The notes beneath the pieces were generated by a model, which did not search any database, was not told the DNA's origin, and saw only the letters and a program-made list of their open reading frames with translations. From Crocinitomix algicola (lineage in GTDB: Bacteria > Bacteroidota > Bacteroidia > Flavobacteriales_D > Crocinitomicaceae): DNA of 64,000 bases. The first letter of the stretch is position 1. Every line of letters starts with the position of its first letter. Shown here in pieces: positions 43,927-52,996 of this stretch. Where the stretch lies: the NCBI RefSeq assembly GCF_001661595.2, contig NZ_LYPF02000012.1, forward strand, positions 62,001-126,000, read 5' to 3'. The position numbers were made by a program, and so were the translations under genes.

Positions 43927-43934
43927 CAAATATA
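43927..43934 (-). promoter_or_regulatory. -7 element for cinA, back to back with the DUF4197 promoter
   Basis: On the minus strand this reads TATATTTG. It lies two bases from the opposite-strand -7 box, so the two divergent promoters nearly coincide. No clear -33 TTG was found. Confidence 0.35.
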
Positions 43935-43946
43935 AGAAAGGAAAAA

Positions 43947-44693
43947 ATGAAAAAGATAGGAATTGCACTTAGTTTATCCGCGGTATTGTTTGCTGGCAGT
44001 TGTGATGTACTTGAGGAGGTTGCAAACGAGGTAGTTAATGGTACTAGTACTTCTGAAGGAGCGAGTAATGCACTAACCAATGAAGAGGTAATAAAAGGCT
44101 TAAAAGAAGCGCTTAAAATAGGAATAGAAAAAGGAGCGGAATCAGCTTCGAAGATGGATGGTTTTTATAAAAATCCTAAAATATTTATTCCTTGGCCAGA
44201 GGATGCAGTTCGATTAAAAGATTGGGCAAATAAAAACGGGTTTTCAGGAAAAGTTGACGAGATTGAGACATCGTTTAACCGTGCAGCGGAGGAAGCGTCA
44301 AAAAAGGCAACACCAATTTTTATAGATGCAATAACCAATATGTCGATTGCTGATGGATTTGAAATTTTAAAAGGTTCTGATTCTGCTGCAACGATGTATC
44401 TTCAAAAAAATACCACAGAAGCATTAAAAACCGAATTTAAACCTGTTGTACATAATGCTGTAGAAAAGGTACAATTGACACAATATTGGAGTCCAGTAGC
44501 AGGAGCCTATAATAAAGTTGCACAATTTTCTAATAAAATGGAAGAGGTAAATACCGATTTAGATGATTACGTAACCATGAAAGGGATTGATGGACTTTTT
44601 TATTTAATCAAAGAAGAGGAGAAAAAAATTCGCTTAAACCCAGCTGCGAGAGTAACCGATATTTTACAAAAAGTATTTGGTTCGTTAAAGTAG
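43947..44693 (+). CDS. DUF4197 lipoprotein
   Basis: The 248-residue protein has a lipoprotein signal (IGIALSLSAVLFAGSC). It matches DUF4197: ALKIGIEKGAESASKMDGFYKNP, IFIPWPEDA, and LFYLIKEEEKKIRLNPAARVTDILQKVFG near the end (given in parts). The family is helical, envelope-located and functionally uncharacterised. Nothing in the neighbourhood points to a role. It is monocistronic with its own promoter. Confidence 0.87.
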   Translation: MKKIGIALSLSAVLFAGSCDVLEEVANEVVNGTSTSEGASNALTNEEVIKGLKEALKIGIEKGAESASKMDGFYKNPKIFIPWPEDAVRLKDWANKNGFSGKVDEIETSFNRAAEEASKKATPIFIDAITNMSIADGFEILKGSDSAATMYLQKNTTEALKTEFKPVVHNAVEKVQLTQYWSPVAGAYNKVAQFSNKMEEVNTDLDDYVTMKGIDGLFYLIKEEEKKIRLNPAARVTDILQKVFGSLK

Positions 44694-44836
44694 TTTTAAA
44701 GCTTGTTTACCAGTTGTTTATGTGTTTTGTCGAGATTTTTGCTTGTTTAAGCTGATTTCAATCTTGTTTTGTCTAAATGATTGGGAATGAATTTGTTTTT
44801 GTTGTAAATTGAGTCTGTTAACCAAACTCTTTTTAT

Positions 44837-45127
44837 ATGTTCAAACTAATCCTCGCAATAGCGATTAGTATAGGTGGCGGCCAATTATTTGGACAAACCT
44901 TTACTTATTCTTTTAAAATCCAACTGGTCACAGATCCTGGTCACGCAAAAATTAAAATTGGTCAGATAAGGGATTTATTAGGGGTCAAAACTGTATATTT
45001 TCAGGATGACCTAGATCAATTTAGGATTAAGACACATCTTGATTTTGAGGTTGAAGAAATGATGGCAGACTTTGAATCGATTGGTTTAACGGTTCAGGGT
45101 GGAGTTACTAAAACTAGCAGCCAATGA
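44837..45127 (+). CDS. small secreted protein, possibly HMA/ferredoxin-like fold
   Basis: This 96-residue protein has a signal peptide (LILAIAISIGGGQLFGQ). The mature part could form a beta-alpha-beta-beta-alpha-beta fold, with a strand, the helix ending IRDLLGVKTVYF, a FRIKTHLDF strand, and the helix VEEMMADFESIGL. That pattern recalls heavy-metal-associated domains, but the CxxC metal site is absent. Its stop overlaps the start of the next gene (ATGA). The 143-base gap before it shows nothing else. Confidence 0.6.
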   Translation: MFKLILAIAISIGGGQLFGQTFTYSFKIQLVTDPGHAKIKIGQIRDLLGVKTVYFQDDLDQFRIKTHLDFEVEEMMADFESIGLTVQGGVTKTSSQ

Positions 45128-46515
45128 AGAGATGTGTTTTAATGATTGGATTAATTCCTCAATTTGTTTTTGGTCAATTGTTTACTGCTTTACCCGTAAT
45201 TACAATTTTGGATTTGACTACAGTTTCAAGTTCTATTTCGGTTACAGGAATTGGAGAGGTTGATTGCGATTTTGGTTTGACAGAAGTTTGTGTAGATATC
45301 ACTCATTTTCGAGCAGCAGATGTTGAAATATACTTACAAGATCCTCTTGGGCGTGTATTTGAATTGTCTTCAGATAATGGTGGAGCAGAAGATCATTATA
45401 CATCTACTTGTTTTAAAATGGATGCGGCAACTAATATCGTAGATGGTTCAGCTCCATTTACAGGGGATTATATACCAGAAACGGATATTGATTTAATTAA
45501 TAATTACCAAGATGCGGATGGAATTTGGACGTTATACATCTATGATGATCGAGCTGGGTTCTTGGGTATTTTAAACGAGTGGAGCCTTCATTTTGGAGCA
45601 AGTCCGCCTTGTCCTGCTGCAACGCTAGAAGATTGCGGAGGTGGTGAGACAATTTGTTCAGATGTTACGCTCGAAGGTAATAGCAGTGGTTCGGGGAATT
45701 TTAGAGATTTAAACGCAGGCAATGATGGTTGTTTGGATGGAGAAAATGAGTCTTCTTGGTATTACTTTCAAGCCGCTAGTGATGGAGATTATGCTTTTAC
45801 GATTGAGACTTTGGTCGATTATGATTTTGCGATTTGGGGTCCTTTAACGGAAATAACTTGTCCTCCTCCTGTCGCCCCATTAAGATGTTCATATGCTGGA
45901 GCTACTGGTAATACAGGTTTAACTTTTGGAGCAGTTGACGAAACAGAAGACGAATTTGGTGATGGTTGGGTCAACGCGATCACTGCTACGGAATTAGATA
46001 TTTATTTAATTGTTATTGATAATTATACCGCTGACGGTTCAACGTATGATTTGAGCTGGACCCTCATGGGAGGCGGGAGTTTTGATTGCGCTTTGTTGCC
46101 ATTAGAGTTATTGAGTTTTGAAGCGGAAGAAGAGAATGGAGTAGTAGCGTTAGAATGGTTAACGGCTTCGGAACTAAATACTGATTATTATGAAGTGGAA
46201 TGGAGTGGGGATGCCAAGTCATGGCAGTATCTCACTACAGTTAGTGCTGCAGGAGAATCTTCTTCTGAAAGATCTTATCAAACTGTTGATTATAACCCAG
46301 CACCAGGTTTAAATTACTATCGTTTAAATCAAACGGATAAAGACGGGAATAAACTCCCCGTTAAAACCATTTCGGTACACTTGAATGAAGGGAATGATGA
46401 GAATAGAATAATCAAAATCATTAACCTGATGGGGGATGAGGTTGATGAATCCTATAATGGAATTAAAGTTGAGATTTATCAAGATGGCTCACAACGAAAA
46501 GTTATGAGCCAATAG
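45124..46515 (+). CDS. secreted protein with a proprotein convertase P-like domain and a T9SS-type C-terminal tail
   Basis: The 463-residue protein has a signal peptide and a P/Homo B-like domain (about 30-165, with VCVDITHFRAADVEIYLQ, DGIWTLYIYDD and LNEWSLHF). A central beta domain with several cysteines follows (about 170-325). The C-terminal LPLELLSFEAEEENGVVALEWLTASELN region is typical of Flavobacteriia T9SS cargo. The end (IIKIINLMGDEVDE to QRKVMSQ) is a variant sorting tail without YPNP, of a type I associate with Crocinitomicaceae-like species. It is predicted to be surface-exposed or released. No catalytic domain is seen. Confidence 0.8.
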   Translation: MKRCVLMIGLIPQFVFGQLFTALPVITILDLTTVSSSISVTGIGEVDCDFGLTEVCVDITHFRAADVEIYLQDPLGRVFELSSDNGGAEDHYTSTCFKMDAATNIVDGSAPFTGDYIPETDIDLINNYQDADGIWTLYIYDDRAGFLGILNEWSLHFGASPPCPAATLEDCGGGETICSDVTLEGNSSGSGNFRDLNAGNDGCLDGENESSWYYFQAASDGDYAFTIETLVDYDFAIWGPLTEITCPPPVAPLRCSYAGATGNTGLTFGAVDETEDEFGDGWVNAITATELDIYLIVIDNYTADGSTYDLSWTLMGGGSFDCALLPLELLSFEAEEENGVVALEWLTASELNTDYYEVEWSGDAKSWQYLTTVSAAGESSSERSYQTVDYNPAPGLNYYRLNQTDKDGNKLPVKTISVHLNEGNDENRIIKIINLMGDEVDESYNGIKVEIYQDGSQRKVMSQ

Positions 46516-46517
46516 CG

Positions 46518-48944
46518 CTAGCGTAATTCTGCTTTTAATTGCCCTTCAAGTTCTTGGCGAATTTTATTCATTATTCCATCAATTTGTTTATCCTTTAGGG
46601 TTTTTTCTTGATCTTGGAATATAAATGAAACGGCATATGATTTTTTGCCTTTCTCTAGATTTTTACCTTCATATACGTCGAATAAACCAACTTCTTTCAA
46701 GATTTTTCTGTCCACTTTGTTGGCTATTTTTTGGATAGATTCGAAGGTTATATTTTTGTCTAAAAGCAGAGAGAAATCTCTTCGGACAAATTGTGTTTTA
46801 GGTATAGGGTGAAACTTAATTTTATTCATACCCGTCAATTCGATTACCATATCCCAGTTAAAGGAGCCATAATAAACGGGGTTTTTAATCCCAAATGATT
46901 TTAAAACATTTGATTTGAGCCATCCTAATTCTACAACATTTTTATTGGCGATTTTTATAGTGTAACCATCTTCAAATAAATCATTTGTTAAAGGTTCAAT
47001 TCTTGGCGCTTTGTTTATTCCTAGTTTAATTAAAATACTTTCAACAACACCTTTCAATTGGTAGAAAGTGGTTTTGTCATTTGAATTGGTCCAGTTTTCG
47101 TTTCTAGACATTCCTGTCATCCAAATACCTAGTTTTTTATTTTCTTGGTAACCGTTCTCGTCTTTTTTATATACTGAACCAAATTCAAATATGCGTAGGT
47201 CCGGATGTTGTCTGTTTTGATTGTGTTCTATACTTTTAAGTCCTCCAAATAAAAGAGTCTGTCGCATAACGTCTAACTCATTACTTAAAGGGTTTAAAAG
47301 TGTGACATCTTGATTCGCATCAAAAGTTTTGTTCTCAAGTTTTTCCCAAATATTAGAGTTGGTTAACGAATTATTCATGATTTCTGAAAAACCATTATCC
47401 GCAAGCAGGTTAGCTGCAATATTATATAGCTTTTCCGGATCAGGATTCTTCTTAAACGTGATTGAAGTGTTTAGTTTTTCAGGAATAGGAACGTTATTAA
47501 ATCCATAAATACGCAAGACTTCTTCGATTATATCAGCTTCTCGTTGCACATCAACCCGATAAGCAGGTACACTAAGTACAACTGACTCTTCCGAATCGGA
47601 AACCATATGAATATCGAGTTCGTTCAGTATTTTTAAAATATCCTCATCCGAAATAGTTATTCCACAAAGTTGTCTACATCGCTCGAAACTAAACAATACT
47701 TCAAAGTCTTTTATTTCTTTTGGGTAGAAATCTGATACTTCGCCTAACTGGCCACCAGCTAATTCAAGAATCAGCTTAATCGCTCTGTTTCTTGCCGATA
47801 AAACTGTGTTGGGATCTACTCCGCGTTCGAAACGAAATGAAGAGTCGGTATTTAAACCATGTCTTTTCGCCCCTTTTCTAATCGTTACAGGATTGAAATA
47901 CGCTGCTTCAAGAAAAATTGCTGTAGTTGAATCTTTTACACCTGATTCTAATCCACCAAAAACACCCGCTAAACACATTGGTTCTTCAACATTGGCAATG
48001 ACTAAATCTTCTTCATGCAATTCTCTTTCAACTTCATCCAAAGTTGTTAATTTTTCACCTTTTTTTGCTCTCCGAACGGTTAGTTGGCCATGGACATCGT
48101 TCAAGTCAAATGCGTGAAGAGGATTCCCCCATTCATGCATGACAAAATTTGTGATATCCACGATATTATTGATTGGACTTAACCCAATTGCTCTTAGCTT
48201 ATTCTGCAGCCACTCAGGTGAATCTTGAACTTTTACTCCTGTAATTACGGCACCAGCGTATCTTGGCGCTGCATCCACATCTTCAATCGAAATAGAAATA
48301 TTTTCTTTTCCAATGGTCGCTAACTCTGTATCAGGTAATTCAATTTTTAAATTCAATTGTTCGTGGTAGTTGAGGTAAGCTTTTAAATCTCTCGCTACTC
48401 CTATATGACCCATTGCGTCTGCACGGTTCGGGGTCAAACCAATTTCAATTAAATAATCATCTTCAATATTAAAGAATTCGCGAGCAGGAATTCCTACGGA
48501 AGTTTCTTCAGGTAATACAAGAATTCCTTCGTGAGAGTTTCCTGTACCTAATTCATCTTCTGCACAAATCATTCCGAATGATTCTACTCCTCTAATTTTA
48601 GACTTCTTAATTTTTAACGGAGAATCAGGTTCTGGATATAAAACGGCGCCAACAGTAGCAACAATAACTTTTTGTCCAGCAGCAACATTAGGAGCTCCAC
48701 ATACAATTTGTAAAGGTTCGTCTCCACCAACATCAACAGTTGTAATGTTCAGTCTATCAGCATCCGGATGCGCTTCTTTAGTCAGCACATGACCAGTAAC
48801 AACACCTTTAAGCCCTCCTTTAACTGTTTCTATTTTTTCTAATCCTTCTACTTCTAATCCGGTGTCTGTTAAAATCTCTGCTGTTTTTTCAGCCGTTAGA
48901 TCACTATTTATGTAGGTCTTCAACCAATTGTATGATATCTTCAT
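46518..48944 (-). CDS. pheT: phenylalanyl-tRNA synthetase beta subunit
   Basis: The 808-residue protein is the full-length PheT partner of PheS. An EMAP-like tRNA-binding domain lies near residues 40-150 (VTGHVLTKEAHPDADRLNI). The B3/B4 editing domain (about 210-380), the B5 domain, the catalytic-like core and a C-terminal ferredoxin-like anticodon-binding domain (PKTQFVRRDFSLLLD) follow. MKISYNWLKTYI at 48944 is the typical start; an upstream extension of nine codons is unlikely. pheS is not in the window. Its end is 2 bases from the convergent T9SS gene. Confidence 0.96.
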   Translation of the reverse strand: MKISYNWLKTYINSDLTAEKTAEILTDTGLEVEGLEKIETVKGGLKGVVTGHVLTKEAHPDADRLNITTVDVGGDEPLQIVCGAPNVAAGQKVIVATVGAVLYPEPDSPLKIKKSKIRGVESFGMICAEDELGTGNSHEGILVLPEETSVGIPAREFFNIEDDYLIEIGLTPNRADAMGHIGVARDLKAYLNYHEQLNLKIELPDTELATIGKENISISIEDVDAAPRYAGAVITGVKVQDSPEWLQNKLRAIGLSPINNIVDITNFVMHEWGNPLHAFDLNDVHGQLTVRRAKKGEKLTTLDEVERELHEEDLVIANVEEPMCLAGVFGGLESGVKDSTTAIFLEAAYFNPVTIRKGAKRHGLNTDSSFRFERGVDPNTVLSARNRAIKLILELAGGQLGEVSDFYPKEIKDFEVLFSFERCRQLCGITISDEDILKILNELDIHMVSDSEESVVLSVPAYRVDVQREADIIEEVLRIYGFNNVPIPEKLNTSITFKKNPDPEKLYNIAANLLADNGFSEIMNNSLTNSNIWEKLENKTFDANQDVTLLNPLSNELDVMRQTLLFGGLKSIEHNQNRQHPDLRIFEFGSVYKKDENGYQENKKLGIWMTGMSRNENWTNSNDKTTFYQLKGVVESILIKLGINKAPRIEPLTNDLFEDGYTIKIANKNVVELGWLKSNVLKSFGIKNPVYYGSFNWDMVIELTGMNKIKFHPIPKTQFVRRDFSLLLDKNITFESIQKIANKVDRKILKEVGLFDVYEGKNLEKGKKSYAVSFIFQDQEKTLKDKQIDGIMNKIRQELEGQLKAELR

Positions 48945-48968
48945 TTTTTCTAAGAATCCAAATTCGCA

Positions 48969-48976
48969 CAAATGTA
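48969..48976 (-). promoter_or_regulatory. -7 element upstream of pheT
   Basis: On the minus strand this reads TACATTTG, an exact TANNTTTG match 24 bases before the pheT ATG. No -33 element at normal spacing is evident. Confidence 0.4.
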
Positions 48977-49106
48977 ATTAATACCCTGCCAATTTTGAAA
49001 TTCTAACTCTTCAAATTAACATTAGATTGCCTTTTTAAGAAATTATTGATTCTTAAAAAGTGTAATTTTTATTCGATTATGTGTTATACTTGGAAATGTG
49101 ATAAAT

Positions 49107-49616
49107 ATGAGATTTTTCAATGGGGTCAATTTTTTCGTTTTTTTTCTATTATTAATACTGTTTTCAGGGAGTTCTAACGGCAAGAATGAGAAAGTGTTGA
49201 TTGATAAAAATCGCTTGTTGGAACGTCATAATTACTATCGGAAAGCTGTTGGAGTGACCAATCTGAAATGGTCAGATGAATTAGCGAATTCAGCGCAGGA
49301 ATGGGCAAATTATTTAGCTAAGAATTGTGAAATGTCACACAGTAAAACAGTTCTAGGTGAAAATATCTATTGGACTAGTGCTCATGTTGATGAACATTCA
49401 CCCGTTGACCACTGGGCAAGCGAGGCCGTTTTTTTTAACCACAAGAAGCGTGTTTTTAAGTCGAGTCATGTCAACAAGATGGGACATTATACTCAGCTAA
49501 TTTGGCGAGACACAAAAAAAGTGGGAGGAGCCAAACAGTTTTGTAAGCATGGTGGTGAGATATGGGTTTGCCAATATTATCCAGCAGGTAATTGGGTTGG
49601 TGAAGCTGTGTACTAA
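49107..49616 (+). CDS. secreted CAP-domain (SCP/PR-1) protein
   Basis: This 169-residue protein has a signal peptide (FFVFFLLLILFSGSSNG) and a full CAP domain. Its motifs are LLERHNYYRKAVG, LKWSDELANSAQEWAN, GENIYW, GHYTQLIWRDTKKVG and VCQYYPAGNWVG. The conserved His/Glu pairs of the CAP cleft are present. Bacterial CAP proteins are extracellular and of mostly unknown function. The ATG at 49107 is preferred over a GTG nine bases upstream. Its end overlaps the convergent UDG-family gene by 4 bases. Confidence 0.87.
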   Translation: MRFFNGVNFFVFFLLLILFSGSSNGKNEKVLIDKNRLLERHNYYRKAVGVTNLKWSDELANSAQEWANYLAKNCEMSHSKTVLGENIYWTSAHVDEHSPVDHWASEAVFFNHKKRVFKSSHVNKMGHYTQLIWRDTKKVGGAKQFCKHGGEIWVCQYYPAGNWVGEAVY

Positions 49617-50188
49617 ATGATTTCTTTTACGGTATTCTGTAAAATTGGAATGAGATCTCGTTCGAACCATTTATTTTTGCTTAACCAAATTCCATTTCGA
49701 GGAGAGGGGTGAGGAAGGACAAAATAATGGGGCAAATAGTTCTCAAAATTACGAACTGTCTCGGTAAGGTTTTTCTCTTTTCGTGTATTCAAATAATACT
49801 TTTGTGCATATTGGCCTATTAAAAGGGTAAGTTTCACATTTTTTAAAGCGTTAAGGATGGTTGGGTGCCATTTTGGTGCACATTCTTTTCTCGGAGGTAA
49901 ATCACCAGACTTTCCCTTACCTGGATAACAAAAACCCATTGGAATAATTCCAAAATTCGAGGTGTCATAAAACACTTCCTTTGAAACATCTAACCATTGG
50001 CGAAGCCTAATCCCACTTTGGTCATTCCAAGGTATTCCGCTCTTATGAACTTTTAATCCGGGAGCTTGGCCAATGATTAAAATTTTGGAAGTAATAGCGT
50101 ATCGAACAACGGGTCGTACAGCGTGATTAAGATCAGCTTGACAAATCGAACAGTTTAATATATTTTCTAATTGTTTGTTTTTTGACAT
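49613..50188 (-). CDS. uracil-DNA glycosylase family protein
   Basis: The 191-residue protein has the UDG-fold motifs IIGQAPGLKVHKSGIPWND and SGIRLRQWL near the N-terminus and LPHPSPRNG near the C-terminus. The latter corresponds to the substrate-contacting His-Pro-Ser loop. PMGFCYPGKGKSGDLPPRKECAP is typical of a less-studied branch close to families 4/5, with cysteines near both ends that might bind a metal or cluster. Glycosylase activity is plausible but not certain. The gene is convergent with the CAP gene. Confidence 0.78.
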   Translation of the reverse strand: MSKNKQLENILNCSICQADLNHAVRPVVRYAITSKILIIGQAPGLKVHKSGIPWNDQSGIRLRQWLDVSKEVFYDTSNFGIIPMGFCYPGKGKSGDLPPRKECAPKWHPTILNALKNVKLTLLIGQYAQKYYLNTRKEKNLTETVRNFENYLPHYFVLPHPSPRNGIWLSKNKWFERDLIPILQNTVKEII

Positions 50189-50244
50189 AAAAATCCAGGT
50201 AAGTTTCTTTACAATTTCGTGTTTTTCATTAAATTAGGGTAATT

Positions 50245-51504
50245 ATGAAAACAAATCCTCTTGTAAAACTAAAACTTATAATAGGTATTTGTATAATTTT
50301 AATGGATTTTGAAGGATACAGTCAAAACTTTAATTATGCAAGTGCTTCAGTTGAAAATTTGACTTTTTCCGGAGAAACATTGCCAATTCGGCGTGATGTT
50401 GGCGGGAGTTTTTATGGAACACCTCATTGGATATCTGATGCTGAAGAACAAATGCCTGTAGCCTATGTCAGTGGCAATGCAGCACGAGTAAACGCTTACC
50501 TTAATTTTACCTGTGAAAACGCACCTGATTCAATTATGGTGAGAGGAATAGGTCCTGAAGGAATGAATTTTCAGCCCAGAAAGTTACCACTCACGGCAAC
50601 AGGTGATGATTCTTACTCTATTTATTATCCTTCGACAGAGGCAGATGTTTTGTTTACTGAAAATGTTTCTCGATTCTTTAAACCATTTTCGATAGGGTGG
50701 GATATCTCATTTGACAATGGAGGAACATGGAGAAATGCAGATACTACCAAAAATACTGTTTATGTCACACACAAAAGTCCGCAAGCCGAGGCAGGTCACT
50801 TTAAATGGTACCGTTCAGTTTATGATATCAGTTGTAGAAATGCAAATGAAGAATCTTCAGAAACAGCTATAATTGCCGCCGTGTGGAATGAGTTTGGAGA
50901 TCAGGTTGTTTTGAATTATAAAGGTGATAGCTTGCAATATTATGGTACTAAAAACACGAGTAACACAAATTTAGGAGCATTATTAACTTATAAAAATGCG
51001 CAATGCTATACGTTTGCACAGCTGTTTTTGTCTTTAATTAAAATTCAAGGAATTATTCGTACGAATAATTATGTTTATATCACGCCTGTTTATTCCACTT
51101 CATGCGGGTATTCGGTCAATCGGTTTTTAGTGAAAAATTGGAGTTTTGCGGCACCGACGGGAGAGGGATGCCCTGCATATCCATATGAAAATACGTATAC
51201 AACCTTAATCCCATATCCTTATACTGATTATAGTTTTATTACGGCAGATGTAACAGACGGGATGGGAATTCCTGGTCCTAGTTCACCAAATCCAAGCTCG
51301 TATTTTAACAATCATCAAATCGCCTTAATTGACGGGGTTTATTATGATGCTTGTTATGGCGTATCTTTTGATAGTGTAGAAGATATACCGTTTGAAGCTT
51401 TTGATGGCTGGGGTTTTAGATATAACAGTGGAGGAGTCACGCATGCGCGTTTTACAAATGATATGGGGGCGACGGAATTGTCTCAATCGATTACAACATT
51501 TTAA
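50245..51504 (+). CDS. secreted transglutaminase-like protein
   Basis: The 419-residue protein has a signal peptide ending FEGYSQ and an N-terminal beta-rich region (about 30-200). Its second half shows a possible transglutaminase-like catalytic layout: C254 in AQCYTFAQLFLSLIKIQGI, H357 in NNHQIALIDGVYYDA and D368 in the same segment. The spacing and the hydrophobic strand between His and Asp fit the papain-like transglutaminase core. Activity is inferred from this pattern only. The next gene starts within its stop codon (TAATG), so the two are coupled. Confidence 0.6.
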   Translation: MKTNPLVKLKLIIGICIILMDFEGYSQNFNYASASVENLTFSGETLPIRRDVGGSFYGTPHWISDAEEQMPVAYVSGNAARVNAYLNFTCENAPDSIMVRGIGPEGMNFQPRKLPLTATGDDSYSIYYPSTEADVLFTENVSRFFKPFSIGWDISFDNGGTWRNADTTKNTVYVTHKSPQAEAGHFKWYRSVYDISCRNANEESSETAIIAAVWNEFGDQVVLNYKGDSLQYYGTKNTSNTNLGALLTYKNAQCYTFAQLFLSLIKIQGIIRTNNYVYITPVYSTSCGYSVNRFLVKNWSFAAPTGEGCPAYPYENTYTTLIPYPYTDYSFITADVTDGMGIPGPSSPNPSSYFNNHQIALIDGVYYDACYGVSFDSVEDIPFEAFDGWGFRYNSGGVTHARFTNDMGATELSQSITTF

Positions 51505-52337
51505 TGAAAAAGAAAATTTACATATTTATATTTTTAGTTTTTAATCTATCAATTATAAAAGCAGCTGATATTGAGCGAAGAATTATTATTGAAGATGGAA
51601 CATTTTATTATACAACCGTTGATGATTTGCATCAAATGACAACCTTATATAAAGGTGCAGTATCTGATCCTGTAAAGTTGGCTAAACCTCTTGCGATTCC
51701 CGTTGGAAGAAATTTAAGTGCTCAGCTCAATCCATTAGCATGGTATGTGAAAGATGATTTTTTCTATGGAATAAATTTTATAGATCATAGTTTAAATGAT
51801 AGGAATGAGTCAATTAAACAAATCCCATTGGCAGAAGTTGAGCCATGGTCAACCAAAGCATCAAGTGTGGAATCTTTAATTATGAAAAGTGTTGATTACC
51901 CGATGTATACCCTTAACAGGCCTTATGTCGAATTAGTAAAACAAACTAAATTTTTAAATCATTTTTATTTTGATGCAATTTGGGTTCAGAGTGCCTACTA
52001 TATGGTGATATCCAACAATAATAAATTGTATTATTGGGTGTACGAAAATAATAATTGGAAAAAGATCAGTGAAGATGAATTAGTTATTGAAAATTTTTTC
52101 AGTTTGTTCTCTGAGAAAGGCAAATTGGGGTTAATTACAGCAGGAGGGAGTGTTTTTTATTTAGGAGAGAAGGGAATTGGAAATGCAATTGAAGAATTAA
52201 ATGATTTTAAACTATCAGAGCACATAATAGTAGAAGATAGAGATCAGGATAAAAATTTCTTGATTGCTGAATCATCTTTAAACATGGAGCAATCTTTAAA
52301 AGAAATCATAACGAAAAACGGAATTGAATTAAACTAA
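51504..52337 (+). CDS. secreted protein of unknown function coupled to the transglutaminase-like gene
   Basis: This 277-residue protein has a signal peptide (IYIFIFLVFNLSIIKA). A series of beta strands with aromatic repeats follows (LYYWVYENNNWKKIS, SVFYLGEKG), which may form a propeller or sandwich. No family was recognised. Its ATG shares a base with the previous stop codon. A small T9SS protein gene follows 12 bases downstream, so the three form one unit. Confidence 0.65.
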   Translation: MKKKIYIFIFLVFNLSIIKAADIERRIIIEDGTFYYTTVDDLHQMTTLYKGAVSDPVKLAKPLAIPVGRNLSAQLNPLAWYVKDDFFYGINFIDHSLNDRNESIKQIPLAEVEPWSTKASSVESLIMKSVDYPMYTLNRPYVELVKQTKFLNHFYFDAIWVQSAYYMVISNNNKLYYWVYENNNWKKISEDELVIENFFSLFSEKGKLGLITAGGSVFYLGEKGIGNAIEELNDFKLSEHIIVEDRDQDKNFLIAESSLNMEQSLKEIITKNGIELN

Positions 52338-52349
52338 ATTCAAAAAATC

Positions 52350-52889
52350 ATGAAAAACATATTATCATACATTTTATTTGGGTTGTTTGTATCACCAAAT
52401 TTGTTTGCAGCTGATGTTGAGGCGATGGTCGTTAATGCGGATGAGGATGAAGCAAATGGACAAATTGACCTTACATTGAATGCGGGTGTTGCACCTTTTA
52501 CCTTTTCATGGGTAGGACCAGATGGTTTCACATCAACGGATGAAGATTTGTCTGATTTATTGCCTGGTATTTATACTGTTACGGTACAAGATAAATTTTG
52601 TGGAATTGCAACGTTGGAAGTTGAGGTAGAAGAAGAACCAAAAACACATGCTAATATTGAGGAAGCCGTTCTTGATGATTTATCGCTATACCCAAATCCA
52701 ACAACTGGTTTTTTTGTTATTCAAACTCCTTTAGATGTTGAAGTGGTTGTTTATAATGTTTTTGGATCAATAATCGTACAGGGATATAATAAAAAGCAAA
52801 TCGATTTAACAGGTCAATCCTCCGGGATATATTTAGTCCAAATTAAGAGCGATCAAGGCACGATAACACGAAAATTAGCGCTCCAGTAA
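52350..52889 (+). CDS. small T9SS cargo with one SprB-like repeat
   Basis: The 179-residue protein has a signal peptide and one SprB-like repeat (about 35-90, GVAPFTFSWVGPDGF to PGIYTVTVQD). A short acidic linker and a full type A sorting domain follow (about 110-179, starting LYPNPTTGFF and ending ITRKLALQ). It should be exported by the type IX system and displayed on the surface. A whole cargo protein with just one repeat is small, which suggests a cell-surface adaptor or adhesin, but this is a guess. Confidence 0.82.
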   Translation: MKNILSYILFGLFVSPNLFAADVEAMVVNADEDEANGQIDLTLNAGVAPFTFSWVGPDGFTSTDEDLSDLLPGIYTVTVQDKFCGIATLEVEVEEEPKTHANIEEAVLDDLSLYPNPTTGFFVIQTPLDVEVVVYNVFGSIIVQGYNKKQIDLTGQSSGIYLVQIKSDQGTITRKLALQ

Positions 52890-52996
52890 GCGTCATTTTT
52901 TATACAGATAAAACGATAATTAAATAAGGGTTACGTACAACTATTGATTTTCAGCTTTGTAATAAGCTTAAATGATTCAATAATTAACCCGCATTT

